This document shows positions 49,412 through 58,621 of a DNA stretch of 64,000 bases, piece after piece; the first letter of the stretch is position 1; each line of letters begins with the position of its first letter. The notes under the pieces are model-generated. The model worked only from the letters and a program-made list of their open reading frames with translations. It was not told where the DNA came from and ran no database searches. A program made the translations under genes and the position numbers. The stretch is from positions 124,001 through 188,000 of the forward strand of contig NZ_JACOFR010000009.1 of NCBI RefSeq assembly GCF_019455385.1. Direction: 5' to 3'. Origin of the DNA: Bradyrhizobium sp. BR 10289. GTDB taxonomy: Bacteria; Pseudomonadota; Alphaproteobacteria; Rhizobiales; Xanthobacteraceae.

Positions 49412-50389
49412 ATGCTTTCAGGGCTGCTTCGAAACCTGCGCACGATCGGCGCCGCCGCGTTGTGCCTCGCCGCCGCATCCACCGCGCGGGCTGACACCTG
49501 GCCAAGCCGCAACATCACGCTGGTGCTGCCGTTTGCGGCCGGCAGCGGCACCGACACCACGACGCGGCTGATTTCGCAGCATCTGTCGCAGGCGCTCGGC
49601 GTCGGCATCGTGATCGAGAACAAGGCCGGCGCCAACGGCATGATCGCGGCGACCTATGTCGCGCGCGCCGCCCCCGACGGCTACACGCTGCTGGTGACGA
49701 CCAACACCACGCATTCGGCCAATCCTTATTTGCTCAAGAGCCTGACTTACGATCCGGTCAAGGATTTCACCCCGATCGCGCGGACCGGCGACCTGCCTTT
49801 CATGCTGGTCGTCAATCCCGAGGTGCCGGCCAAGACCGTCGCCGAGCTCGTGGCCTACGGCAAGGCCAATCCGGGTAAGCTGAGCTATGCCTCGGGCTCG
49901 TCCTCGGCGATCGTGTCGGGCGCGACCTTCGCCCACAATGCGGGCCTCGACCTCCTGCACGTGCCCTACAAGAGCTCGCCGCCGGCGCTCAACGACGTCA
50001 TGGGCGGCCGCGTCTCGATGATGTTCACCGACATCCTGACCGGCCTGCCGCACGTCCAGGGCAACGCGCTGCGCGCGCTCGCCGTCACCACCAAGGACCG
50101 CTCGCCGCTGGTACCGAACCTGCCCTCGATGCAGGAGGCCGGCGTGCCCGATTTCGACATCACCTCATGGCAAGGTTATTTCGGCCCCGCCGGCATGCCC
50201 AAGGAGATCGTGACGCGGCTCAACGCCGAGATCCGCAAGATCGTCGAGAAGCCCGAGATCAAGGCCCAGCTTGCGACACTCGGCATGGATGCGTTCTCGG
50301 GGACTCCGGAGGATCTCGGCAAGTTCGTGAACGAGCAGCTGGTGCTGTGGGAGCGGCTGATCCGCGACGCCGGGATCGAGAAGCAGTAG
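49412..50389 (+). CDS. Bug/TctC family tripartite tricarboxylate transporter substrate-binding protein
   Basis: A 325-residue periplasmic binding protein with a signal peptide (MLSGLLRNLRTIGAAALC, cleavage near ARADTW). The Bug pattern is plain: WPSRNITLVLPFAAGSGTD, VIENKAGANGMIAA, APDGYTLLVTTNTTHS, and the ligand-closing region DVMGGRVSMMFTDI. The ligand is usually a carboxylate. No TctA or TctB membrane genes are near, which is common for this very large family. An AAGAAGAGGG ribosome-binding site precedes the ATG at 49412. Confidence 0.93.
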   Translation: MLSGLLRNLRTIGAAALCLAAASTARADTWPSRNITLVLPFAAGSGTDTTTRLISQHLSQALGVGIVIENKAGANGMIAATYVARAAPDGYTLLVTTNTTHSANPYLLKSLTYDPVKDFTPIARTGDLPFMLVVNPEVPAKTVAELVAYGKANPGKLSYASGSSSAIVSGATFAHNAGLDLLHVPYKSSPPALNDVMGGRVSMMFTDILTGLPHVQGNALRALAVTTKDRSPLVPNLPSMQEAGVPDFDITSWQGYFGPAGMPKEIVTRLNAEIRKIVEKPEIKAQLATLGMDAFSGTPEDLGKFVNEQLVLWERLIRDAGIEKQ

Positions 50390-50407
50390 GGGCAACCCTC
50401 ACGAATG

Positions 50408-50510
50408 CTGTCATCGTCCGCGAAGGCGGACGATCCAGTACTCCGAGACGGTCGTGATTGACCGGATGGGCCGCGGCGTACTGGATGCCCCGCCTTCGCG
50501 GGGCATGACA
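50408..50510. repeat. Palindromic intergenic repeat, family F (TGTCATCGTCCGC type)
   Basis: The left part contains the hairpin CGTCCGCGAAGGCGGACG; the right part contains CCCCGCCTTCGCGGGG and ends CATGACA, the inverse of the left end CTGTCAT. The inner pair ATCCAGTACTCC / GCGTACTGGAT also pairs. It lies between the Bug gene and the next repeat. Confidence 0.75.
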
Positions 50511-50524
50511 GATCGCCAAAAAAA

Positions 50525-50561
50525 GGTGGGCACGACGCTTCGCGTCTTTGCCCACCCTACG
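50525..50561. repeat. Palindromic intergenic repeat, family B, partial copy 2
   Basis: GGTGGGCACGACGCTTCGCG followed by TCTTTGCCCACCCTACG reproduces the right half of the element at 47606-47697 as a single hairpin. It lies about 15 bases after the family F element. Confidence 0.7.
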
Positions 50562-50605
50562 AATTCAGCGCAAGATCTCACGCCTGCGCAACTCAGCTCA
50601 AGCCC

Positions 50606-52291
50606 TTACGCCGCGCGCACCTTGGCGAGGAAGCCGTCGACCGCGTTGCGCAGCGCGCCGGACTGGCTGTCCAGCTCGCGGGCGTTGGTCAGCACTTCGC
50701 CGGCCGCATGGCCGGTCGCTTCCGCGGCCGAGGTTACGCTGCCGATATTGGCGTTGATCTCGCTCGAGCCGGCGGCGACCGACTGGATGTTGCGCGCGAT
50801 CTCGCGCGTCGCCTCGCCCTGCTGCTCGATCGAGGCGGAAATGCCCGCGGTGATCTCGCTCATCTCGGCAATCGTCTGCGTGATGCCGCCGATCGCCGCG
50901 ACCGCATCGCTGGTCGACGTCTGCATCGCCGCGACCTGCGCGGAGATTTCCTCGGTGGCCTTGGCGGTCTGGTTCGCCAGCGCCTTGACCTCGGAGGCGA
51001 CGACCGCGAAGCCGCGGCCGGATTCACCGGCGCGCGCCGCCTCGATGGTGGCGTTGAGCGCGAGCAGATTGGTCTGTGCCGCGATCGAATGAATGAGCTT
51101 GACCACCTCGCCGATCTTCTCGGCACCGGTCGAGAGCTCCTGCACCGTGGCGTTGGTACGCTCGGCGTCGCTGACGGCCTTGCTGGCGACCTCGGTCGAG
51201 CGGGTCACCTGGCGGGAGATTTCCGCAACCGAGCTCGACAGCTCTTCGGCGGCGGCGGCGACGGTGCCGACATTGCCGGAAGCCTTCGACGAGGCCGCAC
51301 CGACGGTCGCCGCACGCGCCGAGGCGTCGCTGGCGGTCGCGGTCATCGACTGCGCCGTGGTCTGCATGCCGGCCGCGGCCGAGGAGACCGAGCGGACGAT
51401 GCCGGTGACGCTGCGTTCGAAATCGTTGGCGATCTCTTCCATCGCACGGCGACGTTCCGCCGCGGCGCGCTCCTTGGCGTCCGCCTCGCTCTTCTCGATC
51501 TCGCGGATGCGGACCGCATTGTCCTTGAAGATCTGGACGGTCGCGGCCATCGCGCCGACCTCGTCACCGCGGCCGACGCCGGGGATGTCACCCTCGAGCT
51601 TGCCGTCGGCGAGATCCTTCATGCGGGCGCCGAGCAGCGCCAGCGGGCGGCTGATGCTGCGGCCTATCATCCAGGCGACGCTGCCGGCGACGATGACGAT
51701 GCCGAGCATGGCGAAACCGAGCATCCAATAGACCGGACCCATCTTGGCGTCGATGTCATCGAGATAGGCGCCGGTGCCGAGATACATCTCGAACTCGGGG
51801 ACGGCCACCGCGTAACCCATCTTCCGGATCAGCCCTTCCTGGCCCGGCTTTGCGTATTCATAAGTCAAAAGAATTGAACCATTGGCCTTCGCGCCGTTCA
51901 TCAACTCCCAGGACAGTTTGCGACCGTTGGTCACGACCTCCATGCGATTGGTGCCGATCTGCTTCGGATCTGGCGCGAGCTGCGTGATACCGTCGTAGGA
52001 CGTTCCGAACAGATAGCCGGCGCCTTTGTCGTAGGTCATCGCGTTGCCATAGCGCCGGAGGTCGGCCATCGCGGCGTCCTTGGTCATCTCGCCGGCGTCG
52101 ACCCGCTTCTTCAGCGCAACCGCATAATTGCGCCCCATGTCGACGATGGCCTTTGCCTGATCGATGCGCGCGTTCACCATCTCCTGCTTCATCAGATAGC
52201 CGGCGAGAACTCCGGAGATGCAGAGGCCGAACAGAGTGACGCCGACAAGGATGCCAAGCTTGGGCGCGATCTTCAGGTTGCTCAACTTCAC
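50606..52291 (-). CDS. Methyl-accepting chemotaxis protein with a single Cache sensor domain
   Basis: A 561-residue chemoreceptor. A membrane helix at about residues 12-34 (LVGVTLFGLCISGVLAGYL-like) precedes a periplasmic single Cache domain (sCache_2: MGRNYAVALKKRVDAGEMT, GAGYLFGTSYDGITQLAP). A second membrane helix (WMLGFAMLGIVIVAGSVAWM) and a HAMP region follow, then a cytoplasmic signalling domain with the hairpin tip AAQTNLLALNATIEAARAGE. No CheR-binding pentapeptide is at the C-terminus. The start is a GTG at 52291 with CGGAG upstream; the frame extends 20 codons further. It is divergent from the 2-hydroxyacid dehydrogenase gene. The ligand is unknown. Confidence 0.93.
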   Translation of the reverse strand: MKLSNLKIAPKLGILVGVTLFGLCISGVLAGYLMKQEMVNARIDQAKAIVDMGRNYAVALKKRVDAGEMTKDAAMADLRRYGNAMTYDKGAGYLFGTSYDGITQLAPDPKQIGTNRMEVVTNGRKLSWELMNGAKANGSILLTYEYAKPGQEGLIRKMGYAVAVPEFEMYLGTGAYLDDIDAKMGPVYWMLGFAMLGIVIVAGSVAWMIGRSISRPLALLGARMKDLADGKLEGDIPGVGRGDEVGAMAATVQIFKDNAVRIREIEKSEADAKERAAAERRRAMEEIANDFERSVTGIVRSVSSAAAGMQTTAQSMTATASDASARAATVGAASSKASGNVGTVAAAAEELSSSVAEISRQVTRSTEVASKAVSDAERTNATVQELSTGAEKIGEVVKLIHSIAAQTNLLALNATIEAARAGESGRGFAVVASEVKALANQTAKATEEISAQVAAMQTSTSDAVAAIGGITQTIAEMSEITAGISASIEQQGEATREIARNIQSVAAGSSEINANIGSVTSAAEATGHAAGEVLTNARELDSQSGALRNAVDGFLAKVRAA

Positions 52292-52551
52292 GGGATGACT
52301 CCGGCAAGAAAGGGATAGGGGCACGCGACGAACTGATCGAAATTGAATCAACTTTTAGTGTGATACCCCTTAGCAAGTTACTTACGGACCTCCGTAGAAG
52401 CCCGGACGATGCCGCCAAAACCGGCAATAAAGATCAGGCCGGACAACCGGGAATTGTACGCGGTCGCGTCGATTTCGCGTAAAAGACGCAAAGGCCCGCC
52501 AAGAACGCCGGGCTCGCAACAAGAACCGACAAACCAAATCGGGAGCAGGAA

Positions 52552-53595
52552 ATGCCGAAATACAGGGTGGTGACGCCGAAGGGCGCGAGCTTCACGGTCG
52601 CGGGCAGCGATTACTCCTACGAGCGCGAGGCGCTCGATCCGATCGATGCCGAGATCGTCGAGGCGCCGGCCAACGAGGCCGAATTCATCGCCGCCGCGAA
52701 GAATGCCGACGCCATCTACGCCAAGGGCATCCCGATCACCAAGTCGATCATCGACGCGCTCGAGAACTGCAAGGTCATCACGCTCGGCTCGGTCGGCGTC
52801 GACAGCGTCGACGTGAAGGCCGCGACCGCGCGCGGCATTCCCGTGACCAACATTCCCGACACCTTCATCGAGGAGGTTGCCGACCACGCCATGATGCTGC
52901 TGCTCGCGGGCTTCCGCCGCCTGATCGAGCAGGACCGGATGGTGCGCGACGGACGCTGGTCCGAGGGCCGGCCGGCGCTTTTGAAGATCCCGCGGCTGAT
53001 GGGCCAGACGCTCGGCTTCATCTCGTTCGGCCGCGTCGCGCGCGCCGTTGCCAAGCGCGCAGCGCCTTTCGGCCTGCGCATGATGGCCTATGATCCGTTC
53101 ATCCAGGAAACGCTGATGTACGACCACGGCGTGATCCCGGCGACGCTGAACGAGGTGCTGTCGCAATCCGACTTCGTCTCGATGCACGCGCCCGCAAGGC
53201 CCGAGGTGCATCACATGCTGACCGAGAAGCATTTCCGGCAGATGAAGAAGGGCTCGGTGTTCATCAACACCGGCCGCGGCGCCACGGTGGACGAGGAGAG
53301 CCTGATCAAGGCACTGCAGGAGGGCTGGATCGCGCACGCCGCCCTCGACGTGCTGGAGAAGGAGCCGCCCTCGCACAACAATCCCATCCTCCGCATGGAG
53401 AACGTGACCCTGACCGCCCATGTCGCCTCGGCCTCGGCACGGTTCGACGAAGCGCGCAAGCGCCGCGTGGGCTACGAATTGTCACTGGTGCTTCAGGGCA
53501 TGTGGCCGGTAAGCTGCGTCAATCCGTCGGTGCTGCAGAACACCGCGCTCCGCCGCTGGCAGCCCGTCAGCATGGACCGCGGCCCGAACAGCTGA
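52552..53595 (+). CDS. D-isomer-specific 2-hydroxyacid dehydrogenase family protein
   Basis: A 347-residue NAD-binding protein of the D-2-hydroxyacid dehydrogenase/CtBP family. The catalytic residues are present: Arg in NTGRGATVDEE, Glu in VLEKEPPSHNN and His in LTAHVASAS. The cofactor loop is altered: where relatives have LGIIGFGRIGRAV, it reads LGFISFGRVARAV, with Ser and Ala in place of two glycines. This may weaken or alter NAD binding. It lies 92 bases before the ABC binding-protein gene on the same strand, so the enzyme and importer may serve one pathway. The substrate is unknown. Confidence 0.9.
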   Translation: MPKYRVVTPKGASFTVAGSDYSYEREALDPIDAEIVEAPANEAEFIAAAKNADAIYAKGIPITKSIIDALENCKVITLGSVGVDSVDVKAATARGIPVTNIPDTFIEEVADHAMMLLLAGFRRLIEQDRMVRDGRWSEGRPALLKIPRLMGQTLGFISFGRVARAVAKRAAPFGLRMMAYDPFIQETLMYDHGVIPATLNEVLSQSDFVSMHAPARPEVHHMLTEKHFRQMKKGSVFINTGRGATVDEESLIKALQEGWIAHAALDVLEKEPPSHNNPILRMENVTLTAHVASASARFDEARKRRVGYELSLVLQGMWPVSCVNPSVLQNTALRRWQPVSMDRGPNS

Positions 53596-53687
53596 GGCGG
53601 TGCGGCGCAAAGCGCGCCGACAAACGACCGGAACGGCCCTTCACCGGCGATCAACGCCGGGAAGGGAGACATCATAGGGAGGTACTG

Positions 53688-55028
53688 ATGAGGAACGACA
53701 TCACACGTCGTGATGCCTTGGCGCTGGGCCTGTCCGCTGCGACGTTTGCCGCCACCGGTGCTGCAGCGCAAACATCCAATATCAAAGCGGCCGATGTTCC
53801 GGCGCCCAAGCGCGAGATCGAGAAAGGCGCGACCCTGCGCATGCTGCGACCGGTGCGCTTCGTCCAGGCCGACGAGGACGTGTTCCGCGCCAATGCGGCC
53901 AAGTTCACCAAGGACACCGGGGTCGAGGTCAAGGTCGACTTCGTCGGCTGGGAGGACATCAACCAGCAGACCGCGGTCACCGCCAATTCCGGCGCCGGTC
54001 CCGACATCATCATCGGCTTCTCCGACGCGCCGCACATCTATATCGACAAGCTGATCGAGCTGACCGACGTCGCCGAATATGTCGGCAAGAAGTATGGCGG
54101 CTGGCTGCCGCTGGCGCAGCGCTACGGCAAGAGGAACAAGAGCGATGCCTGGATCGGCCTGCCGTTCGGCGCCACCGCAGGTCCCCTGATCTACCGCAAA
54201 TCGATCCTGCAATCGGTCGGCTTCGACAAGGTGCCGGAAGACCATGCCGGCATCGTCGACCTCTGCCAGAAGCTGCACAAGGCCGGCAAGCCGGCCGGCT
54301 TCGCGCTCGGCAACGCCAAGGGCGACGGCAACGGCTTTGCGAACTGGGCGCTGTGGTCGCACAACGCCGCCCTGCTCGATGAAGAGGGCAACGTCGTCAT
54401 CAACAGCAAGGAAACCATCGCCGCGCTGAACTGGGTGAAGCAGCTCTATCCCACCTTCATTCCCGGCACGACGTCGTGGAACGATGTCAGCAACAACCGC
54501 GCCTACGCCTCGCAGGAAATCTCCCTGAGCGCCAACGGCGTCTCGCTGTATTTCTCCCTGAAGAACGATCCGGCGACCAAGGCGATCGCAGAGGATACCG
54601 AGCATCAATTGCTGCCGAAGGGCCTCGCCAAGGTCTCGCCGATGGCGGGCCTGACGCTGAACGCCATGGTGTTCAAGCACAGCCAGTATCCCAATGCCGC
54701 AAAGGCCTTCCTGCAATACATGCTGGAGAAGGACCAGTACGAGCCCTGGCTCAACGCCAATTCCGGCTATTGGGCCCAGCCGCTGGCGGCTTACGCCGAG
54801 GCCGCGGTGTGGTCGCAGGATCCCAAGGTGACGCTGTTCAGGGACACCATGAAGAGCACCTATTACGACGGCTATGCCGGCCCGATCTCGACCGCGACCG
54901 GCGCCGTCAGCGCCGACTACGTGCTGATCCAGATGTGCGCATCCGTTGCCACCGGCGCCGCCACGCCGGAAGCCGCGGCCGCGGAAGCCGAGCAGCGCTG
55001 CAAGCGGTATTTTCGGCGGCAGAAGTGA
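53688..55028 (+). CDS. Sugar-type ABC transporter substrate-binding protein
   Basis: A 446-residue family 1 periplasmic binding protein with a Tat-like N-terminus (MRNDITRRDALALGLSAATF, cleavage near AAAQTS). The mature part has family features: FTKDTGVEVKVDFVGWEDIN, GPDIIIGFSDAPH, SVGFDKVPEDHAGIVDLCQK and SKETIAALNWVKQLYP. The ATG at 53688 lies behind AGGGAGGT; the frame extends 62 codons upstream into the previous gene. It is followed by two permeases, separated only by a palindromic repeat. The ligand may be a sugar or polyol. Confidence 0.92.
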   Translation: MRNDITRRDALALGLSAATFAATGAAAQTSNIKAADVPAPKREIEKGATLRMLRPVRFVQADEDVFRANAAKFTKDTGVEVKVDFVGWEDINQQTAVTANSGAGPDIIIGFSDAPHIYIDKLIELTDVAEYVGKKYGGWLPLAQRYGKRNKSDAWIGLPFGATAGPLIYRKSILQSVGFDKVPEDHAGIVDLCQKLHKAGKPAGFALGNAKGDGNGFANWALWSHNAALLDEEGNVVINSKETIAALNWVKQLYPTFIPGTTSWNDVSNNRAYASQEISLSANGVSLYFSLKNDPATKAIAEDTEHQLLPKGLAKVSPMAGLTLNAMVFKHSQYPNAAKAFLQYMLEKDQYEPWLNANSGYWAQPLAAYAEAAVWSQDPKVTLFRDTMKSTYYDGYAGPISTATGAVSADYVLIQMCASVATGAATPEAAAAEAEQRCKRYFRRQK

Positions 55029-55040
55029 CGGCCGACAGGC

Positions 55041-55155
55041 CGTCATTGCGAGCGAAGCGAAGCAATCCAGAATCCCTCCGCGGATGCAGTCTGGATTGCT
55101 TCGTCGCCAGCGCAAAATTGCTTCGCAATTTTGTCGCGAGCTCCTCGCAATGACG
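55041..55155. repeat. Palindromic intergenic repeat, family D (GTCATTGCGAGCGAAGCGAAG type)
   Basis: The ends CGTCATTGCGAG and CTCGCAATGACG are perfect inverted repeats; the inner halves CGAAGCAATCCAGA and TCTGGATTGCTTCG also pair, and CAAAATTGCTTCGCAATTTTG is a further hairpin. It lies inside the importer operon, between the binding protein and the first permease, where it may affect mRNA stability. Confidence 0.85.
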
Positions 55156-55189
55156 GTGTGGTGACTTTCAACGACAGGACGCCGACACG

Positions 55190-56146
55190 ATGTCCGTAAC
55201 GACGCTTTCTTCTCCGACCCTGATCCACCGGCAGCCGAACTGGCTCGTCCGCCTGTTCGACTACAAGCCGTTCCTGGTCGTGATGTGCCTTGCGCCCGCG
55301 CTCGGGCTGCTTGCGGTGTTCCTGACCTATCCGCTGGGCCTCGGCATCTGGCTCGCCTTCACCGACACCACGATCGGCCGCAAGGGCGTCTATGTCGGTC
55401 TCGAGAATTTCCAATACCTGCTGACGGACTCGCTGTGGTGGAACGCGGTGTTCTACAGCGTCGTCTACACCGGCATCGCGACCTTCGGGAAATTTGCGCT
55501 CGGCTTCTGGCTGGCGCTGCTGCTCAATAACCATTTTCCATTCAAGAGCCTCTTGCGCGCCATCATCCTGCTGCCGTGGATCGTGCCGACGGTGCTGTCG
55601 GCGCTGGCGTTCTGGTGGATCTACGACCCGCAATTCTCGATCATCTCTTATCTGCTGGTCGACGTGCTGCATTGGCGGACGAGCAATATCGACTTCCTCG
55701 GCTCGCCCTGGCCGGCGCGGTTCTCGCTGATCGCCGCCAACATCTGGCGCGGCATTCCCTTCGTCGCGATCTCCCTGCTAGCGGGCTTGCAGACCATCTC
55801 GCCCTCGCTCTACGAGGCCGCGATGCTCGACGGCGCCAGCGCCTGGCAGCGCTTCCGCTACATCACCTTCCCGATGATGATGCCGATCCTCGCCATCGTC
55901 ATGACCTTCTCGATCATCTTCACCTTCACCGACTTCCAGCTGGTCTACGCCATCACCCGCGGCGGCCCCGGCAACTCGACGCATCTGCTCGCCACGCTCG
56001 CTTTCCAGCGCGGCATCGCCGGCGGCGAGCTTGGCGAAGGCGCGGCGATCGCCGTGTCGATGATCCCGTTCCTGGTGTTCGCGACGCTGTTTTCCTATTT
56101 CGGCCTGGCGCGCCGCAAATGGCAGCAGGGAGAGAGCAATGACTGA
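55190..56146 (+). CDS. Sugar-type ABC transporter permease, MalF/UgpA-like
   Basis: A 318-residue six-span permease. It opens with a cytoplasmic segment (PTLIHRQPNWLVRLF), then membrane helices; the ATPase-contact loop is YEAAMLDGASAWQRFRYITF, a canonical EAA motif. The fold suits the first of two permeases of a family 1 sugar importer. Its stop overlaps the next permease start by eight bases (ATGACTGA), so the two are coupled. The partner ATPase is not encoded in this window. Confidence 0.93.
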   Translation: MSVTTLSSPTLIHRQPNWLVRLFDYKPFLVVMCLAPALGLLAVFLTYPLGLGIWLAFTDTTIGRKGVYVGLENFQYLLTDSLWWNAVFYSVVYTGIATFGKFALGFWLALLLNNHFPFKSLLRAIILLPWIVPTVLSALAFWWIYDPQFSIISYLLVDVLHWRTSNIDFLGSPWPARFSLIAANIWRGIPFVAISLLAGLQTISPSLYEAAMLDGASAWQRFRYITFPMMMPILAIVMTFSIIFTFTDFQLVYAITRGGPGNSTHLLATLAFQRGIAGGELGEGAAIAVSMIPFLVFATLFSYFGLARRKWQQGESND

Positions 56147-57041
56147 TACCGTCGCGCAAGCCTCCACCGTCGCCGACGCGAAGGCGCCGCCCGACACCAT
56201 GGCCTGGGATTCCGGGCTGCGGCGGCTGATGATGATCTATCTGCCGCTCGGCTGCTTCGTGCTGATCCTGCTGTTTCCGTTCCACTGGATGGCGATCACC
56301 TCGTTCAAGCCGAACGCGGAGCTGATGAATTACAAGGAGCATAATCCGTTCTGGATCACCTCGCCGACGCTGGCGCACATCAAGCATCTCCTGTTCAACA
56401 CGTCCTATCCACACTGGCTGTGGACGACGATGATGGTCGCGATCGGCTCGACCACGCTGTCGCTGATCGCGAGCACGCTGGCCGCCTATGCGATCGAGCG
56501 CCTGCGCTTCCGCGGCAGCCCCTATGTCGGCCTCGGCATCTATCTCGCCTATCTCGTGCCGCCGTCGATCCTGTTCATTCCGCTCGCGACCGTCGTAGTG
56601 CAGTTCGGCCTGTTCGATTCGCCGCTGGCGCTGATCCTGGTCTATCCGACCTTCCTGGTGCCGTTCTGCACCTGGCTCCTGATCGGCTATTTCAAGTCAA
56701 TCCCCTATGAGCTCGAGGAATGCGCGCTGGTCGACGGCGCGACGCGGCTGCAGATCCTGCGCCGGATCACGCTGCCGCTGGCGGTGCCCGGCTTGATCTC
56801 GGCCGGCATCTTCTCCTTCACGCTGTCCTGGAACGAGTTCATCTACGCGCTCGCCTTCATCCAGAGCGGCGCCAACAAGACCGTGCCGGTCGCGATCCTG
56901 ACCGAGCTCGTCACCGGCGACGTCTATCAGTGGGGTGCGCTGATGGCGGGCTCGCTGCTGGGATCGCTGCCGGTCGCGATCTTCTACTCGCTGTTCGTGG
57001 ATTACTACGTGTCCTCGCTGACCGGCGCGGTGAAGGAGTAG
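56139..57041 (+). CDS. Sugar-type ABC transporter permease, MalG/UgpE-like
   Basis: A 300-residue six-span permease. Its contact loop ELEECALVDGATRLQILRRI has the EAA pattern, and the C-terminus ends YYVSSLTGAVKE, usual for MalG-type subunits. It starts inside the end of the first permease. The DNA of its last ~210 bases recurs as a degraded copy at 58285-58491, and its C-terminal 15 codons again, more diverged, at 59611-59655. It is followed by the first metallo-beta-lactamase gene. Confidence 0.93.
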   Translation: MTDTVAQASTVADAKAPPDTMAWDSGLRRLMMIYLPLGCFVLILLFPFHWMAITSFKPNAELMNYKEHNPFWITSPTLAHIKHLLFNTSYPHWLWTTMMVAIGSTTLSLIASTLAAYAIERLRFRGSPYVGLGIYLAYLVPPSILFIPLATVVVQFGLFDSPLALILVYPTFLVPFCTWLLIGYFKSIPYELEECALVDGATRLQILRRITLPLAVPGLISAGIFSFTLSWNEFIYALAFIQSGANKTVPVAILTELVTGDVYQWGALMAGSLLGSLPVAIFYSLFVDYYVSSLTGAVKE

Positions 57042-57173
57042 CCGCGCTCAACCGCAAGCGCAATCCGTCGTGCTATCGTGATAGACCCCCTGCTGCATCG
57101 GCCCCACGCTGCATCCCGACAGCGGAGCCGACCATTGGCGCCGCCGATTGTCGTTGCAGAAAGCGAGCATTGC

Positions 57174-58145
57174 ATGCGCCCGCCGGAACTCCCACCCTTG
57201 TCCCGACGCGGTTTCTGTCTGTGCTGCCTCAGTGCGGCCGCATCCGCCGCGGCGACGGGATGGCTTTCACCGAGGCAAGCCTATGCAGAGGCACGCGGGC
57301 TCGTCAGCCTGGCCAAGGACAGCGCGGCAGCGTCGCCCATCACGACCACCAAGCTGCGCGGCAATATCAGCGTGCTGGAAGGCTCCGGCGGCAACATTGC
57401 CGTCCTCACCGGACCCGACGGCAAGCTGCTGATCGATTCGGGCATCCGTGTCTCGCGTCCCCAGCTCACCAAGGCGCTGGCCGATCTGGGCGCCGATCCC
57501 GTCACCCACCTCGTCAACACCCATTGGCATTTCGATCACGCCGACGGCAACGAATGGCTGCATTCGGCCGGCGCCAAAATCATCGCGCATGAAAACACCC
57601 GAAAGCATCTCCTCCGGGTCGAGCGCATCGAGGATTATGACTACAATTTCCTTCCGCTCGGCGCGGGCGGAATCCCCAGCGAGGTCTTTGCCGACAGCCA
57701 CGTGCTCAAGCTCAACGGAACCTCGATCGGCCTGAAGCATTACGGGCCCGCGCACAGCGACAGCGACATCTCCGTCACCTTCGCGGACGCCAATGTCGTT
57801 CACGCGGCCGATACGTTCTGGAACGGCTTCTACCCGTTCATCGACTATTCGACCGGCGGCAGCATCGACGGGATGATCGCGGCGTCCGAAGCCAATCTCG
57901 CGGCGGCCGACAAGGACACGATCATCATCTCCGGTCACGGCAAGCCGGCCGGCAACAAGGCCGAGCTCCAGGCGTTTCGCGACATGCTCGTCGCGATCCG
58001 CGACAATGTCGCCCGGCTGAAAGCGCAGGGACGAACGCGCGACGAAGCCGTCGCGGCGAAGCCGACCGCGGCATTCGATGCGATATGGGGGCAGTTCGTG
58101 ATCGATCCCGGCTTCTTCACCCGACTGGTCTACGAAGGCGTTTGA
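57174..58145 (+). CDS. Exported metallo-beta-lactamase-fold hydrolase, copy 1
   Basis: A 323-residue MBL-fold protein. The N-terminus MRPPELPPLSRRGFCLCCLS has a twin-arginine-like RRGF with a Cys-rich CLCC and a hydrophobic Ala stretch, suggesting export; AYAEARG may be the cleavage site. The zinc motif is THWHFDH with His117, His119, Asp121 and His122, followed by GPAHSDSDI (third His) and IISGHGKP (last His). The sequence is close to quinoprotein-relay and SoxH-like exported MBL proteins rather than true beta-lactamases. It lies behind the permease gene, and its near-copy is at 58622. The ATG at 57174 matches the start of that copy. Confidence 0.88.
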   Translation: MRPPELPPLSRRGFCLCCLSAAASAAATGWLSPRQAYAEARGLVSLAKDSAAASPITTTKLRGNISVLEGSGGNIAVLTGPDGKLLIDSGIRVSRPQLTKALADLGADPVTHLVNTHWHFDHADGNEWLHSAGAKIIAHENTRKHLLRVERIEDYDYNFLPLGAGGIPSEVFADSHVLKLNGTSIGLKHYGPAHSDSDISVTFADANVVHAADTFWNGFYPFIDYSTGGSIDGMIAASEANLAAADKDTIIISGHGKPAGNKAELQAFRDMLVAIRDNVARLKAQGRTRDEAVAAKPTAAFDAIWGQFVIDPGFFTRLVYEGV

Positions 58146-58171
58146 GAAACCCTGCCATCATCGGCAATCCC

Positions 58172-58284
58172 CATTTTTCCTGCTCGAGGACAGGTTCGAC
58201 GAGGTCGCGCCCCTGATCCGCGATTTCCTCGCGCGCAAGATCGCCTGACCTTGTCGGATGCCGCGAGGTCGCCGCGCCGGCGGC
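58172..58284 (+). pseudogene. Remnant: 3' end of an alpha/beta hydrolase gene
   Basis: The codons for FLLEDRFDEVAPLIRDFLARKIA and stop (58178-58248) repeat the last 23 residues of the hydrolase gene at 60688-61692, differing at one residue (Ala for Thr) and several third-codon positions. The match continues past the stop (gcgaggtcgccgc against gcgaggttgccgc). No other part of a hydrolase gene is present, so this is a stranded gene end, directly joined to a permease fragment. Confidence 0.85.
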
Positions 58285-58491
58285 GCTGTCCTGGAACGCG
58301 TTCATTTACGCGCTCGCCTTCATCCAGAGCGGCACTAACGAGACCGTACCGGTCGCGATCCTGACCGAACTCGTCACCGGGGACATCTATCAGTGGACGC
58401 GCTGATGGCGGGCTCGCTGCCGGTTGCGGTCTTCTACTCGCTGTTCGTGGATTATTACGTGTCCTCGCTGACCGGCGCGGTGAATGAATAG
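58285..58491 (+). pseudogene. Remnant: 3' fragment of the MalG-like permease gene
   Basis: From GCTGTCCTGGAACGCG to the terminal GGCGCGGTGAATGAATAG this is a copy of the last ~220 bases of the permease at 56139-57041. It has many third-position changes, a one-base deletion (cagtggggtgcg to cagtggacgcg) that breaks the frame, and a 12-base deletion (ctgctgggatcgctgccg to ctgccg). The spacer behind it also resembles the one behind the intact permease (cgtgctatcgtgatagac against cgtgctatcgtggtagaa). It is non-functional. Confidence 0.9.
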
Positions 58492-58621
58492 CGGCTTCCG
58501 TGCGATCGCGGTGGATCGTGCTATCGTGGTAGAACGCGCGCCTTCGTGATGCTACCTGCCGCACCTGCGGCGGGTGCAGGCATTGGTGCCATCGGTACTC
58601 GCTCCAGGAAGCGAGCATAGC

